A stretch of 64,000 bases of DNA from Neisseria bacilliformis (GCF_014055025.1 NZ_CP059571.1:248001-312000), one strand, 5' to 3'; positions 44,955 through 54,031 are shown, counted from the first letter of the stretch. Numbers and translations: made by a program. The notes: generated by a model not told the origin, from the letters alone.

Positions 44955-44969
44955 TTATTAAGTGAATAA
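44955..44969. promoter_or_regulatory. Candidate FarR operator
   Basis: The palindrome TTATT-AAGTG-AATAA lies 27 bases upstream of the farR start in an AT-rich patch. MarR regulators usually bind such palindromes in their own promoters. Confidence 0.35.
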
Positions 44970-45044
44970 TGTTTATTTTAACTGATTGCCGCCACAAAAT
45001 CCACATTGCATAAGGCGGGCGCGACGCAGGTTTGAAACGGCTTC

Positions 45045-45710
45045 TTACAGCGTTTGGCCGACGCTTTCCACGCGCCAGACGCCGTTTTCGTCCGAGCGCA
45101 GGCGCGATACGGAAAGATTGGGCACGCTGCGGTATTCCGTGGCGGCGGGGTCGATGTTTTTCAAAATGGCGGTAATCGTCATGCCGTGCGCCACCGCCAG
45201 CACGCGGCGGCAGCCCCGCGCGGCGCGGCGCAGCTCTTCCAGCGCGGCGGCGGTGCGCGCGGCGAAACGCTCGTGGTCTTCGGCCAGAGCCAGCGGATCG
45301 GCCTGCGCGGCCGCGTCGAGAAACAGAAAACGGTCTGCGCCGCGTATGGCCGTCTGAAAAGCCTGCGCGTCCGCATAGCCCTGCCGCTCGGCCAAAAGCG
45401 CGTACAGCGTCTGCACATATTCCCCTTCAAAGCCGCCGAAACAGCATTCGCGCAGGCCGTCTGAAAAACGCAGCGGCACATCCTCCTGCCCCGCGTGGCT
45501 CAGCAGCAGACGGGCGGTTTTCACCGCGCGCGGCGCGGTGCTGGCGAAGGCCGCGTCAAAACGCGTGCCCGAGGCCGCCAGCCGCATGCCCAAATCCGCC
45601 GCCGCCGCGCAGCCCTCGGGCGTAAGCGGCGAATCGCTCCACCCCTGCAAACGCCCCAGCGTGTTGAACACCGTCTTGCCGTGGCGCACCAGCCAGAGTT
45701 CCAAAGTCAT
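45045..45710 (-). CDS. Histidine phosphatase family protein (phosphoglycerate mutase-like)
   Basis: The 221-residue protein has the family's phosphohistidine motif LVRHGKT (residues 7-13), LQGWSDSPLTPEG, the acid region SDGLRECCFGGFEG and the second histidine in VLAVAHGMT. Such enzymes remove phosphate from small metabolites or from proteins; the substrate is unknown. A DUS is read as RFSDGLRE at the acid region, so an uptake sequence codes for part of the active site. Start ATG 45710 behind GGAGGACG. Confidence 0.88.
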   Translation of the reverse strand: MTLELWLVRHGKTVFNTLGRLQGWSDSPLTPEGCAAAADLGMRLAASGTRFDAAFASTAPRAVKTARLLLSHAGQEDVPLRFSDGLRECCFGGFEGEYVQTLYALLAERQGYADAQAFQTAIRGADRFLFLDAAAQADPLALAEDHERFAARTAAALEELRRAARGCRRVLAVAHGMTITAILKNIDPAATEYRSVPNLSVSRLRSDENGVWRVESVGQTL

Positions 45711-45841
45711 CGCGTCCTCCTGAAACGAAAAAAAAGCCCGCAGGCCGTCTGAAAACAGATTCCGCCGCCGAAATCCGCTGTCGGCGGCACAGAAACCGCG
45801 TTTTCAGACGGCCTGTATCACTCAAATAAGCCGTGCGCCGC

Positions 45842-46348
45842 CTACTGCGCCCCGTCGTAAAAATCCGCCGCCTCCTGCCGCCGCGCAAGCCGATACCAGC
45901 CCGCCAGCCGCCACAGGCACAAAAAGGCAATCGGCGGCTGGCACAGCGCGGCCGCCAGATAACGCGGATTGGCCGCCGACACCACCGGCTCGCCCCCCGC
46001 CAGCCGTGCCAAAGCCCAGCCCCATTCCCACACCGACACCAGCGAAAACGCCAGCACCGCCAGCAGCCCCAGCACCGAAAACACCCCCAGCGGCACCGCC
46101 TCGCCGCGCGGCACCGTGCGGTTCAGCCGCAGCAGCACCAAGAGGCCGAAGCCGATTACCAGCACCATCCCCCCGTTGGCCAACACCTGCAAACCGTTAA
46201 AAGCCGTCTCCGGCGACACCGGCAGCCCGTCCGCAGGCCGCGCCGCCCCGCGCCCCGCCGCGAAAAACTGCATCACATTGAGCACAAACGTGCAGACCAT
46301 ATCGGCCAGCATCAGCCACACCGGCAGCGCGAAAACAAAACGCATCAT
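45842..46348 (-). CDS. Hypothetical four-helix membrane protein
   Basis: The 168-residue protein has about four hydrophobic segments: VFALPVWLMLADMVCTFVLN, GGMVLVIGFGLLVLLRL, VFSVLGLLAVLAFSLVSVW and YLAAALCQPPIAFLCLW. It has no charged catalytic motif and no family I recognise. Two ATG codons in tandem (46348, 46345) follow a purine-rich GGGAGAGGG ribosome site. It is probably inner-membrane. Confidence 0.7.
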   Translation of the reverse strand: MMRFVFALPVWLMLADMVCTFVLNVMQFFAAGRGAARPADGLPVSPETAFNGLQVLANGGMVLVIGFGLLVLLRLNRTVPRGEAVPLGVFSVLGLLAVLAFSLVSVWEWGWALARLAGGEPVVSAANPRYLAAALCQPPIAFLCLWRLAGWYRLARRQEAADFYDGAQ

Positions 46349-46703
46349 GCCCTCTCCCGAAAAAAAACGGCGGGCAGTTTAGCAGAAACGGCGTGAGGAT
46401 TTCAGCCGGCGGCAGACAGAGGCCGTCTGAAAAACGGGTTGCGCGTTTTTCAGACGGCCTTTCCCTTGCCGCGCATCTCCGCCGCATAGGTAGGGTGTGT
46501 GGCGCAGCCACGCACGCGGTTTCGGCGGGCGGCGGTTTTGGGGTGCGTTGGAAAACTGCAGGCCGCCTGAAAACCGTGTGCGGAAATTTTCAGACGGCCT
46601 CCGGCTGCATAAAATTGTCTGCAATCCGCTGACAATCCATTACAATACCGCCTTTTCCGCGCCTGCCTTCGGGTGCGGAGCGGTTTGAGTAACGAGGTTT
46701 CAT
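46349..46703. other. 355-bp divergent intergenic region
   Basis: It holds an inverted DUS pair (46420-46460), a single REP-like hairpin and a further DUS at about 46588-46600. The AT-rich segment CTGACAATCCATTACAAT at 46629-46646 has a -10-like TACAAT, but spacing to a -35 is poor. No gene was seen. Confidence 0.65.
46490..46519 (+). repeat. REP-like hairpin, GTAGGGTGTGT family
   Basis: GTAGGGTGTGTGGCGCAGCC followed by ACGCACGCGG. Single copy. Confidence 0.8.
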
Positions 46704-48116
46704 ATGATTGATTTGATTCACCGGTGGGTGCAGGAAGTCAACACCCCGCTGTGGAACGGGCTGATTTTCCTGCTCTTGGGCACGGGTTTGTTTTTCACGC
46801 TGGCGACGGGCTTTGTGCAGTTCCGCCTGTTCGGCCGCAGCGTGCGCGAGATGCTCGGCGGGCGCAGGGCGGCGGAAGATCCGCACGGCATCACGCCCTT
46901 TCAGGCGTTTGTAACCGGGCTGGCCAGCCGCGTGGGCGTGGGCAACATCGCCGGCGTGGCGATTGCGATTGCCAACGGCGGGCCGGGCGCAGTGTTTTGG
47001 ATGTGGGTAACCGCGCTGATCGGCATGAGTTCGGCCTTTGCCGAGTCGTCGCTGGCGCAGCTTTTCAAAATCCGCGACCATAAAAACGGCCATTTTCGCG
47101 GCGGGCCGGCCTATTACATCCGCCAGGGTTTGAAACAGAACTGGATGGCCGTGGCCTTTTCGCTGAGCCTGATTTTCTGCTTCGGGCTGGTTTATAACGC
47201 CGTGCAGTCCAACACCATGGTGGTGGCGGCCAAAAGCTCGTGGGGCTGGAACGAAAACGCGGTGGGCGTGGCCTTGGTGATCCTCACCGCGCCGATTATT
47301 TTCGGCGGCATCCGCCGCGTTTCGCGTGTGGCTGAAATGATGGTGCCGGTGATGGCCGTGCTGTATTTGCTGATGGCCTTGTATATCGTCGGCACCAATC
47401 TGGGTGAAGTGCCGCGCGTGTTCGGCCTGATTTTCGGCAACGCCTTCACGCTGAACGCGGCCGGCGGCGGCTTTCTCGGCGGCCTGATTTCGATTGCGAT
47501 GGAGCAGGGCATCAAACGCGGCCTGTATTCCAACGAGGCCGGCCAGGGCTCCGCGCCCAACGCGGCGGCGGCGGCGGATGTGAAACACCCCGTGTCGCAG
47601 GGCATGATCCAGATGCTCGGCGTGTTTGTGGACACCCTGATTGTCTGCTCCTGCACCGCCTTTATCGTGCTGCTCTCCGACCCCCCCGCCGGCCTCAGCG
47701 GCGTGGAGCTGACGCAGGCGGCCATCGTCGGCCATGTGGGCGCGTGGGGCGCGGACTTCCTCACCATCATGCTGTTTCTCTTCGCCTTTTCCACCATTAT
47801 CGGCAACTATGCCTACGCCGAATCCAACATCCAGTTTATCAACGGCCACTGGCTCACCATCTCGCTGTTCCGCATGGCCGTGCTGGGCATGGTGTATTTC
47901 GGCGCGGTGGCCAAAGTGCCGGTGGTGTGGGACATGGCCGATTTGAGCATGGGCATCATGGCACTGATCAACCTGATCGCCATCCTGCTGCTCTCGCCGT
48001 TGGTGTTCCTGCTCTTGAAAGACTACACCGCCAAGCTGCGCATGGGGCGCGACCCGCAGTTCAAACTCTCCGAACACCCCAGCCTGAAACGGCGGATTAA
48101 GTCGGACATTTGGTAA
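46704..48116 (+). CDS. Alanine/glycine:cation symporter (AGCS family)
   Basis: AGCS carriers import alanine or glycine with Na+ across the inner membrane. The 470-residue protein has around ten or more membrane segments and the family blocks FVTGLASRVGVGNIAGVAIA, GPGAVFWMWVTALIGM, LYSNEAGQGSAPNAAAAA and FLFAFSTIIGNYAYAE. Start ATG 46704; the length is normal. It stands alone between terminators. Confidence 0.93.
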   Translation: MIDLIHRWVQEVNTPLWNGLIFLLLGTGLFFTLATGFVQFRLFGRSVREMLGGRRAAEDPHGITPFQAFVTGLASRVGVGNIAGVAIAIANGGPGAVFWMWVTALIGMSSAFAESSLAQLFKIRDHKNGHFRGGPAYYIRQGLKQNWMAVAFSLSLIFCFGLVYNAVQSNTMVVAAKSSWGWNENAVGVALVILTAPIIFGGIRRVSRVAEMMVPVMAVLYLLMALYIVGTNLGEVPRVFGLIFGNAFTLNAAGGGFLGGLISIAMEQGIKRGLYSNEAGQGSAPNAAAAADVKHPVSQGMIQMLGVFVDTLIVCSCTAFIVLLSDPPAGLSGVELTQAAIVGHVGAWGADFLTIMLFLFAFSTIIGNYAYAESNIQFINGHWLTISLFRMAVLGMVYFGAVAKVPVVWDMADLSMGIMALINLIAILLLSPLVFLLLKDYTAKLRMGRDPQFKLSEHPSLKRRIKSDIW

Positions 48117-48137
48117 ACCGCCCGCCGTATGGCACAG

Positions 48138-48177
48138 AGGCCGTCTGAAAACCTGTTTTACGGTTTTCAGACGGCCT
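48138..48177 (+). terminator. Inverted DUS pair after the symporter gene
   Basis: AGGCCGTCTGAA (48138-48149) and TTCAGACGGCCT (48166-48177). Confidence 0.75.
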
Positions 48178-48203
48178 TTGGCGTTTTTTCCCAACGCCCC
48201 AAA

Positions 48204-48322
48204 CCGCGTGCGTGGCTGCGCCACACACCCTCCTATGCGGCGGACACGCGCTGAACCGGTTTCATGCTTTTCAGACGGCCTCTGCCGCTAAGGTAGGGTG
48301 TGTGGCGCAGCGACGCACGCGG
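48204..48322. repeat. Two REP-like hairpins with their feet facing inward
   Basis: An inverted copy of the GTAGGGTGTGT family (48204-48233, ending CACACACCCTCC) is followed by a direct copy at 48293-48322 (GTAGGGTGTGTGGCGCAGCG). Unlike the REPINs, the GTAG ends face each other here. Confidence 0.75.
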
Positions 48323-48336
48323 TCTGTGCCGCCCAA

Positions 48337-48377
48337 AGGCCGTCTGAAATCCCGTTTCAACGGTTTTCAGACGGCCT
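48337..48377 (-). terminator. Inverted DUS pair at the ribD stop
   Basis: AGGCCGTCTGAA (48337-48348) and TTCAGACGGCCT (48366-48377). The second arm also encodes the ribD stop codon. Confidence 0.7.
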
Positions 48378-49491
48378 CTGTGCGCCGCAGCACCCATTTG
48401 ATGCCGCTGCCGAGCGTTTCGACGGATTGGGTCTGCCAGTGCGGTGCGGCGTGCAGGGCGGCGGGGTTTTCGGGTGTGGCGAACAGGCCGCGTGCGGGTG
48501 CGCCGAGGATTTTTGCGGCTTGGTACAGCACGATTTCGTCAACCAAATCCGCCCGCAGCAGCGCGCCGGAGAGTGTCGCGCCGGTTTCGGCCAGCACTTC
48601 GCCTATGCCCTCCCGCGCCAACAGGGCGAGGGCGGCGGGCAGGCTGATGAGGCCGTCTGAAAGCGGCACGGTATGGACGGACACATGCGCGAAGCGGGCG
48701 AAGGCGGCGTGTTTGGCGGGGTCGGCCTCGCCGGTGAGCAGCAGCACGGGGGCGGAGGGGTCGGCCAAGAGTTTGGCGGTTTGCGGCAGGCGCAGGCGGC
48801 TGTCGAGGACGACGCGGGCGGGTGCTCGGACAACGGGGAAGCCGCGCACGGTGAGCAGTGGGTCGTCGGCGAGCACGGTGCCGATGCCGGTGAGCACGGC
48901 GCAGCTTTCGGCGCGCAGGATGTGCACGTCGGCGCGGGTGGCTTCGTCGGTGATCCATTGGCTCTGGCCGTCTGAAAGGGCGGTTTTGCCGTCGAGCGAG
49001 GCGGCGCATTTGAGGCGCAGGAAGGGGCGGCCGCGTTCGATGCGCGACAGAAATCCGTGGTTGAGTTCGCGGGCTTCGGCCTCAAACAGGCCGCATTCGG
49101 CGGCGATGCCCGCCGCCGCGAGCATGGCCAGTCCTTTGCCCGCCACCTGCGGGTTGGGGTCGGAGACGGCGGCGACCACGCGCGAGACGCCCGCCGCAAT
49201 CAGGGCTTGGGCGCAGGGCGGGGTGCGGCCGTGGTGGGCGCAGGGTTCGAGGGTAACGTAGGCGGTTGCGCCGCGCGCGAGTTCACCTGCCTGGCGCAGG
49301 GCGTGCACTTCGGCGTGCGGTTCGCCCGCGCGGAGGTGGAAGCCTTGTCCGACAATCTGTCCGCCACGGGCGATGACGCAGCCGACGCGGGGGTTGGGCG
49401 AGGTGGTGAAACGGCCTTCGCGGGCGAGGGCGAGGGCGGTGCGCATGTGACGGCGGTCGGTGTCGGAGAAGTTCGGCAGGGCGGGGGGCAT
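48367..49491 (-). CDS. ribD: Bifunctional riboflavin deaminase/reductase RibD
   Basis: RibD carries out the deaminase and reductase steps of riboflavin synthesis after GTP cyclohydrolase II. The 374-residue protein has the deaminase zinc site in GEPHAEVHAL (His59-Ala-Glu61) and LEPCAHHGRTPPC (Cys84, Cys93). The C-terminal reductase domain shows RPFLRLKCAASLDGKTAL, QWITDEATRADVHILRA and EVLAETGATLSGALL. Three DUS are read through in frame, and the last gives the C terminus TEAV-stop. ATG 49491 lies directly after another DUS, which leaves no clear ribosome site; an internal Met at residue 16 is an alternative. Confidence 0.94.
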   Translation of the reverse strand: MPPALPNFSDTDRRHMRTALALAREGRFTTSPNPRVGCVIARGGQIVGQGFHLRAGEPHAEVHALRQAGELARGATAYVTLEPCAHHGRTPPCAQALIAAGVSRVVAAVSDPNPQVAGKGLAMLAAAGIAAECGLFEAEARELNHGFLSRIERGRPFLRLKCAASLDGKTALSDGQSQWITDEATRADVHILRAESCAVLTGIGTVLADDPLLTVRGFPVVRAPARVVLDSRLRLPQTAKLLADPSAPVLLLTGEADPAKHAAFARFAHVSVHTVPLSDGLISLPAALALLAREGIGEVLAETGATLSGALLRADLVDEIVLYQAAKILGAPARGLFATPENPAALHAAPHWQTQSVETLGSGIKWVLRRTEAV

Positions 49492-49534
49492 TTTTTCAGA
49501 CGGCCTTTCGGGTTTTGCGCCGCTTGGGCGGCAG

Positions 49535-49607
49535 AGGCCGTCTGAAAACGCGGTTTCGGCGCGGCCAAACGGTTTTGACTGCGCCGAAGCTGTTTTTCAG
49601 ACGGCCT
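49535..49607 (-). terminator. DUS-bounded cassette downstream of the lipoprotein gene
   Basis: DUS at 49535-49546 and inverted DUS at 49596-49607 enclose GGTTTCGGCGCGGCCAAA and its partial inverse TGCGCCGAAGC, giving a long stem. Confidence 0.7.
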
Positions 49608-49645
49608 CTTGCTTCGGGGGATTTTCGGGGAATCGGAAACGTGGT

Positions 49646-50248
49646 CTACATCGCTTTTTTCAGCAGTTTCACGTCTTTGAGCGTGTCGGCCAGCTGCGGG
49701 GCGGCGGCGGTGGCGGAGGCGGCGCAGACGGTGTAGAGGTTTTCCGGATGGTAGATGGCGATGCAGTTTTCGCCGCCGCCGTCGGGGTAGGAGAAGGAAT
49801 AATCCATGCGGTTTTCGGTGGCCGCGCCCACTTTCAAATCGGCCAGGCCGCCGGCTTCGAGGGCGGATTTGAGGCCGGCGTAGTAGTCTTTGGCGGGCTT
49901 GGCGGGCTTGCCCAGGTTGGTAACGGAGAGGGTGATGTCCGCGTCGTCATCGCGTTGCAGCAGGGTAACTTCTTCGGCATTCGCGCCTTCGGGCAGCAGC
50001 GCGGCGTTGCCGCTTTGGTCTTGGAAGTTGCCCGACACGGACACGCTCACGGCATTGTCGCGGCTGGTGAGGGTTTGCGGCGCGGCCTCGGCGGGCGGCA
50101 CGGCGGCTTCGGTTGCGGAAGAAGCGGCTTCGGCGGCGGGCGCGGCAGAAGATGCGGCGGCTTCGGCCTGCGGGTTGGACACTTTGGTTTCGCAGGCGGC
50201 CAGCGCGAGCAGGGCGGCGGACAGGAGGGCGGCAAAGCGGATATTCAT
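49646..50248 (-). CDS. Hypothetical lipoprotein with Ala-rich linker
   Basis: The 200-residue protein has a lipoprotein signal (FAALLSAALLALAAC) and an Ala/Ser/Glu-rich low-complexity linker (residues ~25-58). Its globular domain contains VSVSVSGNFQDQSG, KDYYAGLKSALEAGGLADLK and GENCIAIYHPENLYTVCAAS, with two cysteines that may pair. I recognise no family name. I chose ATG 50248, which has GGAAAACAACGC upstream; an in-frame ATG five codons earlier is also open. Confidence 0.75.
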   Translation of the reverse strand: MNIRFAALLSAALLALAACETKVSNPQAEAAASSAAPAAEAASSATEAAVPPAEAAPQTLTSRDNAVSVSVSGNFQDQSGNAALLPEGANAEEVTLLQRDDDADITLSVTNLGKPAKPAKDYYAGLKSALEAGGLADLKVGAATENRMDYSFSYPDGGGENCIAIYHPENLYTVCAASATAAAPQLADTLKDVKLLKKAM

Positions 50249-50461
50249 TGCGTTGTTTTCCATTTGTACGTTGTTTTTCGGGGCGGGCAGTATAGCAAAT
50301 TATCCGCAATATGACGCACAGGCCGTCTGAAAACCGGTTCTGAAAACAAGCGCGCAAGCCATGCGGATGCGCGTTATTCCCGTTTTGCTTGGCAAATCGT
50401 TTACATTGGTTTATATTCCACCCTTGTTGTGCAAAAAAATCTTTACAAAGGAAAGACTGCA

Positions 50462-52681
50462 ATGTCCCGCAAAACATCCCTCTATCCCCTGGCCGTGCTG
50501 CCGCTCGCCCTCGCGGGCGCGTTCGCGCAGGCCGCCGACGAAGCCGCCAGCGAAGGCGGCGAGCTTGAAACCGTTTACGTAACCGCGCAACGCCAGCTTC
50601 AACAGTCGCTGGGCGTGTCGAAAATCACCGCCAAGGATTTGGAAACCCGTCCGGCGGTGAACGACATTTCCGACATCGTGCGCACCATGCCGGGCGTGAA
50701 CCTCACCGGCAACACCGCCTCCGGCGAGCGCGGCAACAAACGCCAGATCGACATTCGCGGCATGGGGCCGGAAAACACGCTGATTCTGATCGACGGCCGC
50801 CCCGTTACCTCGCGCAACGCCGAACGTTACAGCTGGCGCGGCGAGCGCAACACGCGCGGCGACAGCAACTGGGTGCCGGCGGAAGACATCGAATCCATCA
50901 CCGTGCTGCGCGGCCCCGCCGCCGCCCGCTACGGCTCGGGCGCGGCCGGCGGCGTGGTGAACATTGTTACCAAAAAAGTCAGCAGCGAGCTGCACGGCTC
51001 GCTCAACCTGTTCGCCAACCTGCCGCAGGACAGCAAAGAGGGCAAAACCAAGCGCATCGGCTTCAACCTCAGCGGCCCCATTGTGCAGGACAAACTCGGC
51101 TTCCGCATTTACGGCAGTTTGAACAAAACCGATGCGGATGCGGCCGACATTAATCCGACTGTGGTCAGCTACGTCAACCGTGGCGGCCGCTTGGTACGCA
51201 GCGAAACCATGGGCGCAGGCCGCGACGGCGTGCGCAACCGTGACTTTTCCAGCCGCCTCGCCTGGCGCATCACCCCCGAGCAGACGCTCACTTGGGACGC
51301 CATGTACAGCCGCCAGGGCAACATCTACGCGGGCGACAACCAAAACAACAACCCCAATGCCTTCACCAACTCGCTCTACGGCGAAGAAACCGCCCGCCTC
51401 AAACGCATCAGCAACGCTCTCACCCACGAAGGCGTGTGGAGCTGGGGCGACACCAAAGTCGTCGCCCAGTTCGACCGTACCGAAAACGAACACTTGGTGG
51501 AAGGTCTGATGGGCGGCCCGGAAGGCCAGTACCAGTCGCCCAAGCAGTTCACAGAAAGCACCCTGAAAACTGGCCGCCTCGCCGCCGAAGCCAATATCCC
51601 GTTCACACTCGGCGCGGAACACGTCGTAACCGTCGGCACGGAATACACCAACGACCACTTGGACGACCAAGGCTCGATGACGCAGGGCTTCACCGACCAA
51701 GGCCGCACCGACGTATTCGCCGGCCTCACCACCGGCCGCAGCAGCAAATCCAGCCAACGCAACTTCGCTGTGTACGTAGAAGACCACATCCGCTTCGGAC
51801 AAGGCACCCAGCTGATTCCCGCCCTGCGCTTCGACCACAACAGCAAATCCGGCGGTAATTGGAGCCCCGCGCTGAATTTCGTGCAGAAAATCAACGACAA
51901 CTGGAACATCAAAGGCGGCATCGCCCGCGCCTACAAAGCCCCCAACCTGTATCAGAGCAACCCCAACTACATCCTATACACACGCGGCCAGGGCTGCAAA
52001 GTCGGCACCGCCAACGGCATCCGTTGCTACCTGATCGGCAACGAAAACCTCAAACCCGAAACCAGCATCAACAAAGAAATCGGCTTCGAGTTCGCCAAAA
52101 ACGGCTATCAGGCATCGGCGGCCTACTTCCGCAACGACTACCGCAACAAAATCGTTGCCGGTGACGAAGCCATCGCCCTGAGCAATCTGGGCAACTATCT
52201 GTACCGCTGGACTAACGCCAATAAAGCCTTGGTCGAAGGCTTCGAGGGCAACCTCACCCTGCCGCTGCACCGCACGCTCAAATGGACGACAAACTTCACC
52301 TATATGCGCAAATCGGTGAACAAGGACACCGGCAACCCCCTGTCGGTGATTCCCAAATACACCATCAACAGCAGCCTGAATTGGCAGCCCAACGAGAAAC
52401 TCGATGCCGCGCTCAACGTTACCTACTACGGCAAACAGGAAGCGCGCACCGTGATTTTGAACAACGCCGAGCGCAACACCGGATTGTCGAAAGAATCCGT
52501 CAGCCCCTACGGCCTGGTCGGCATCAGCGCGGGCTACCGTTTCAACAAAAACCTCAACGCCCGCCTCGGCATCAACAACCTGTTCGACAAACAGCTCTAC
52601 CGCAGTGCCAACAACAGCAGCGCGCAAAGCTACAACGAACCCGGCCGCGCCTACTACGGCAGCCTGAAACTCTCGTTCTAA
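50462..52681 (+). CDS. TonB-dependent siderophore receptor, FepA/BfeA type
   Basis: The 739-residue receptor has a signal peptide ending LAGAFAQA-ADEA. The plug shows the FepA-family blocks ISDIVRTMPGVNLTGNTASG, NKRQIDIRGMGPENTLILID, RYSWRGERNTRGDSNWVPAE and VLRGPAAARYGSGAAGGVVN. A paired-cysteine loop is seen in GQGCKVGTANGIRCYLIG. The barrel ends in GSLKLSF with terminal Phe. The family imports ferric enterobactin and similar catecholates; it is not the neisserial FetA. ATG 50462 was chosen as the signal-peptide start. Confidence 0.92.
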   Translation: MSRKTSLYPLAVLPLALAGAFAQAADEAASEGGELETVYVTAQRQLQQSLGVSKITAKDLETRPAVNDISDIVRTMPGVNLTGNTASGERGNKRQIDIRGMGPENTLILIDGRPVTSRNAERYSWRGERNTRGDSNWVPAEDIESITVLRGPAAARYGSGAAGGVVNIVTKKVSSELHGSLNLFANLPQDSKEGKTKRIGFNLSGPIVQDKLGFRIYGSLNKTDADAADINPTVVSYVNRGGRLVRSETMGAGRDGVRNRDFSSRLAWRITPEQTLTWDAMYSRQGNIYAGDNQNNNPNAFTNSLYGEETARLKRISNALTHEGVWSWGDTKVVAQFDRTENEHLVEGLMGGPEGQYQSPKQFTESTLKTGRLAAEANIPFTLGAEHVVTVGTEYTNDHLDDQGSMTQGFTDQGRTDVFAGLTTGRSSKSSQRNFAVYVEDHIRFGQGTQLIPALRFDHNSKSGGNWSPALNFVQKINDNWNIKGGIARAYKAPNLYQSNPNYILYTRGQGCKVGTANGIRCYLIGNENLKPETSINKEIGFEFAKNGYQASAAYFRNDYRNKIVAGDEAIALSNLGNYLYRWTNANKALVEGFEGNLTLPLHRTLKWTTNFTYMRKSVNKDTGNPLSVIPKYTINSSLNWQPNEKLDAALNVTYYGKQEARTVILNNAERNTGLSKESVSPYGLVGISAGYRFNKNLNARLGINNLFDKQLYRSANNSSAQSYNEPGRAYYGSLKLSF

Positions 52682-52703
52682 ACCGCGCGGTCGTTAAAAA
52701 AAG

Positions 52704-52744
52704 AGGCCGTCTGAAAACCTGTTTTACGGGTTTTCAGACGGCCT
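52704..52744 (+). terminator. Inverted DUS pair after the FepA-type receptor gene
   Basis: AGGCCGTCTGAA (52704-52715) and TTCAGACGGCCT (52733-52744). Confidence 0.75.
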
Positions 52745-52765
52745 CTTTGCATCCGCCGAAGCCGA

Positions 52766-52795
52766 GTAGGGGGTGTGGCTCTGCCACGCACGCGG
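52766..52795 (+). repeat. REP-like hairpin, GTAGGGTGTGT family variant
   Basis: GTAGGGGGTGTGGCTCTGCC followed by ACGCACGCGG. Confidence 0.75.
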
Positions 52796-52820
52796 TTTTT
52801 TGGTTTTGGTGAAACAGTGC

Positions 52821-52846
52821 GTAGGGTGGGTCTTGACCCACCCTAC
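52821..52846. repeat. REP-like hairpin, GTAGG family
   Basis: GTAGGGTGGGTC and GACCCACCCTAC with a two-base loop; perfect stem. Confidence 0.8.
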
Positions 52847-52919
52847 CCGGGCTCAGGCTGCCTTTGAGGCCGTCTGAAAACGTGATTCGGGCTTTTTTCA
52901 AACGGCCTCCGATACTAAG

Positions 52920-52951
52920 GTAGGGTGTGTCGCCCCAAGGCGATGCACGCG
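52920..52951 (+). repeat. REP-like hairpin, GTAGGGTGTGT family
   Basis: GTAGGGTGTGTCGCCCCAAG followed by GCGATGCACGCG. Confidence 0.75.
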
Positions 52952-53010
52952 TTCCCTGCCGCCCGACGAATCTGCGCCTTACCCTCCGTGCGCCCCCGCC
53001 TGCGCGCAAG

Positions 53011-53072
53011 CGGCCGTCTGAAAACGCAGTTTCGGCGCAGCCAAAAAGCGAAACCGCCTTTTCAGACGGCCT
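53011..53072. repeat. DUS-bounded cassette
   Basis: CGGCCGTCTGAA (53011-53022) and TTCAGACGGCCT (53061-53072) enclose GCAGTTTCGGCGCAGCCAAA. Confidence 0.85.
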
Positions 53073-53136
53073 CAAATGCAGCCCGCCCCCGCCTGCGTTA
53101 TAATTCCCACTTCAAATCATAAGGAAAGAGGCAGAA

Positions 53137-53940
53137 ATGACCACCCCCGCCCACCCCGAAGAAATCGTCATCTACGGCACAACAAGCAGCGGCAAAACCT
53201 TCCGCCCGAGCGACTGGGCCGAACGCCTGTGCGGCATCCTCTCCTCCTTCGACAAAGACCACCGCCTCGCCTACCACCAATGGGTGCGCCCGCTTCTGGT
53301 CGGCAAAATCCGCAGCGTCGCCGTCGGCCGCCAGCTCGAAACCATCAACCCGCCCATGTTCCGCTTCCTGATGGACTTCGCCGCTGACAACGACCTGCGC
53401 GTCCTCGATGCCGACGCGCTCGCCGCCCTCGAAGCCGCGCCGCCCGCCGCCGCTCCACCGCAAACCGCCCCCGAACCGGCACCCGCGCCGCCGCCCGAAG
53501 AAGCCCGTTTCACCGTGCGTGAAATCACCGCCGGCAACACCGCCGCCGCCCATGCCGCCCTCGCCGTCCTGCATCCCGACCTCGGCGACGCGCACCGTTT
53601 CGCCGAACACGTCGACACCGAACTGCGCCCCGCCGACTACCGCCTGTTCGGCGTGTTTGAAAGCGGCAAAAACAACGCTGCCGCCGTCTGCGGCCTGCGC
53701 ACCCTCACCGGCCTCGGCGCGCTTAGGCGCATCCTTATCGAAGACCTCGCCACCGTGCCGCAGATGCGCCGCAAAGGCTGCGCTGCTCTGCTGCTGCACG
53801 CCGTAGCCGATCTGGCCGATGCCGAACACGCCGCCCTCTGCGCCGATTTGCCCGCCGATGCCGACCCCCAAGTGCAAAGGTTGTTTTTCCGCCACGGCTT
53901 CACCGCCCGCGCCCTGCATTTCGCCCGCCCGATCACATAA
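53137..53940 (+). CDS. DUF3579 domain fused to a GNAT acetyltransferase
   Basis: The 267-residue protein joins two parts. Residues ~8-90 match DUF3579 (EIVIYGTTSSGKTFRPSDWA, RLCGILSSFD, YHQWVRPLLVGKIRSVAVGR), a beta-proteobacterial family of unknown role. A Pro/Ala linker follows (PPAAAPPQTAPEPAPAPPPE). Residues ~130-267 look like a GNAT fold, with the acetyl-CoA loop in IEDLATVPQMRRKGCAALLL and a closing FFRHGFTARALHF. It may acetylate a small molecule or protein; the substrate is unknown. ATG 53137. Confidence 0.8.
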   Translation: MTTPAHPEEIVIYGTTSSGKTFRPSDWAERLCGILSSFDKDHRLAYHQWVRPLLVGKIRSVAVGRQLETINPPMFRFLMDFAADNDLRVLDADALAALEAAPPAAAPPQTAPEPAPAPPPEEARFTVREITAGNTAAAHAALAVLHPDLGDAHRFAEHVDTELRPADYRLFGVFESGKNNAAAVCGLRTLTGLGALRRILIEDLATVPQMRRKGCAALLLHAVADLADAEHAALCADLPADADPQVQRLFFRHGFTARALHFARPIT

Positions 53941-53968
53941 ACCGCACCGCTGCCGACCCCAGGCTTTG

Positions 53969-54031
53969 AGGCCGTCTGAAAACGCAGTTTCGGCGCAGCC
54001 AAAAAGCGCAACCCCCCTTTTCAGACGGCCT
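53969..54031. terminator. DUS-bounded cassette after the GNAT fusion gene
   Basis: DUS at 53969-53980 and inverted DUS at 54020-54031 enclose GCAGTTTCGGCGCAGCCAAA, the same filler as in the cassette 950 bases upstream. Confidence 0.75.

Larger units (their letters stand above)
52682..53136. other. 455-bp intergenic repeat mosaic
   Basis: It holds a DUS terminator, two single GTAGGGTGTGT-family hairpins, one GTAGGYYGGG-family hairpin, a DUS with a mutated partner near 52867-52908, and one DUS cassette. No gene was seen; the last 60 bases hold the ribosome site AAGGAAAGAGG for the next gene. Confidence 0.75.

Noticed and set aside
50462-52681. Calling the receptor FetA (FrpB)
   Set aside because: The plug and loop sequences match the FepA/BfeA enterobactin-receptor family and not the FetA sequence I know.
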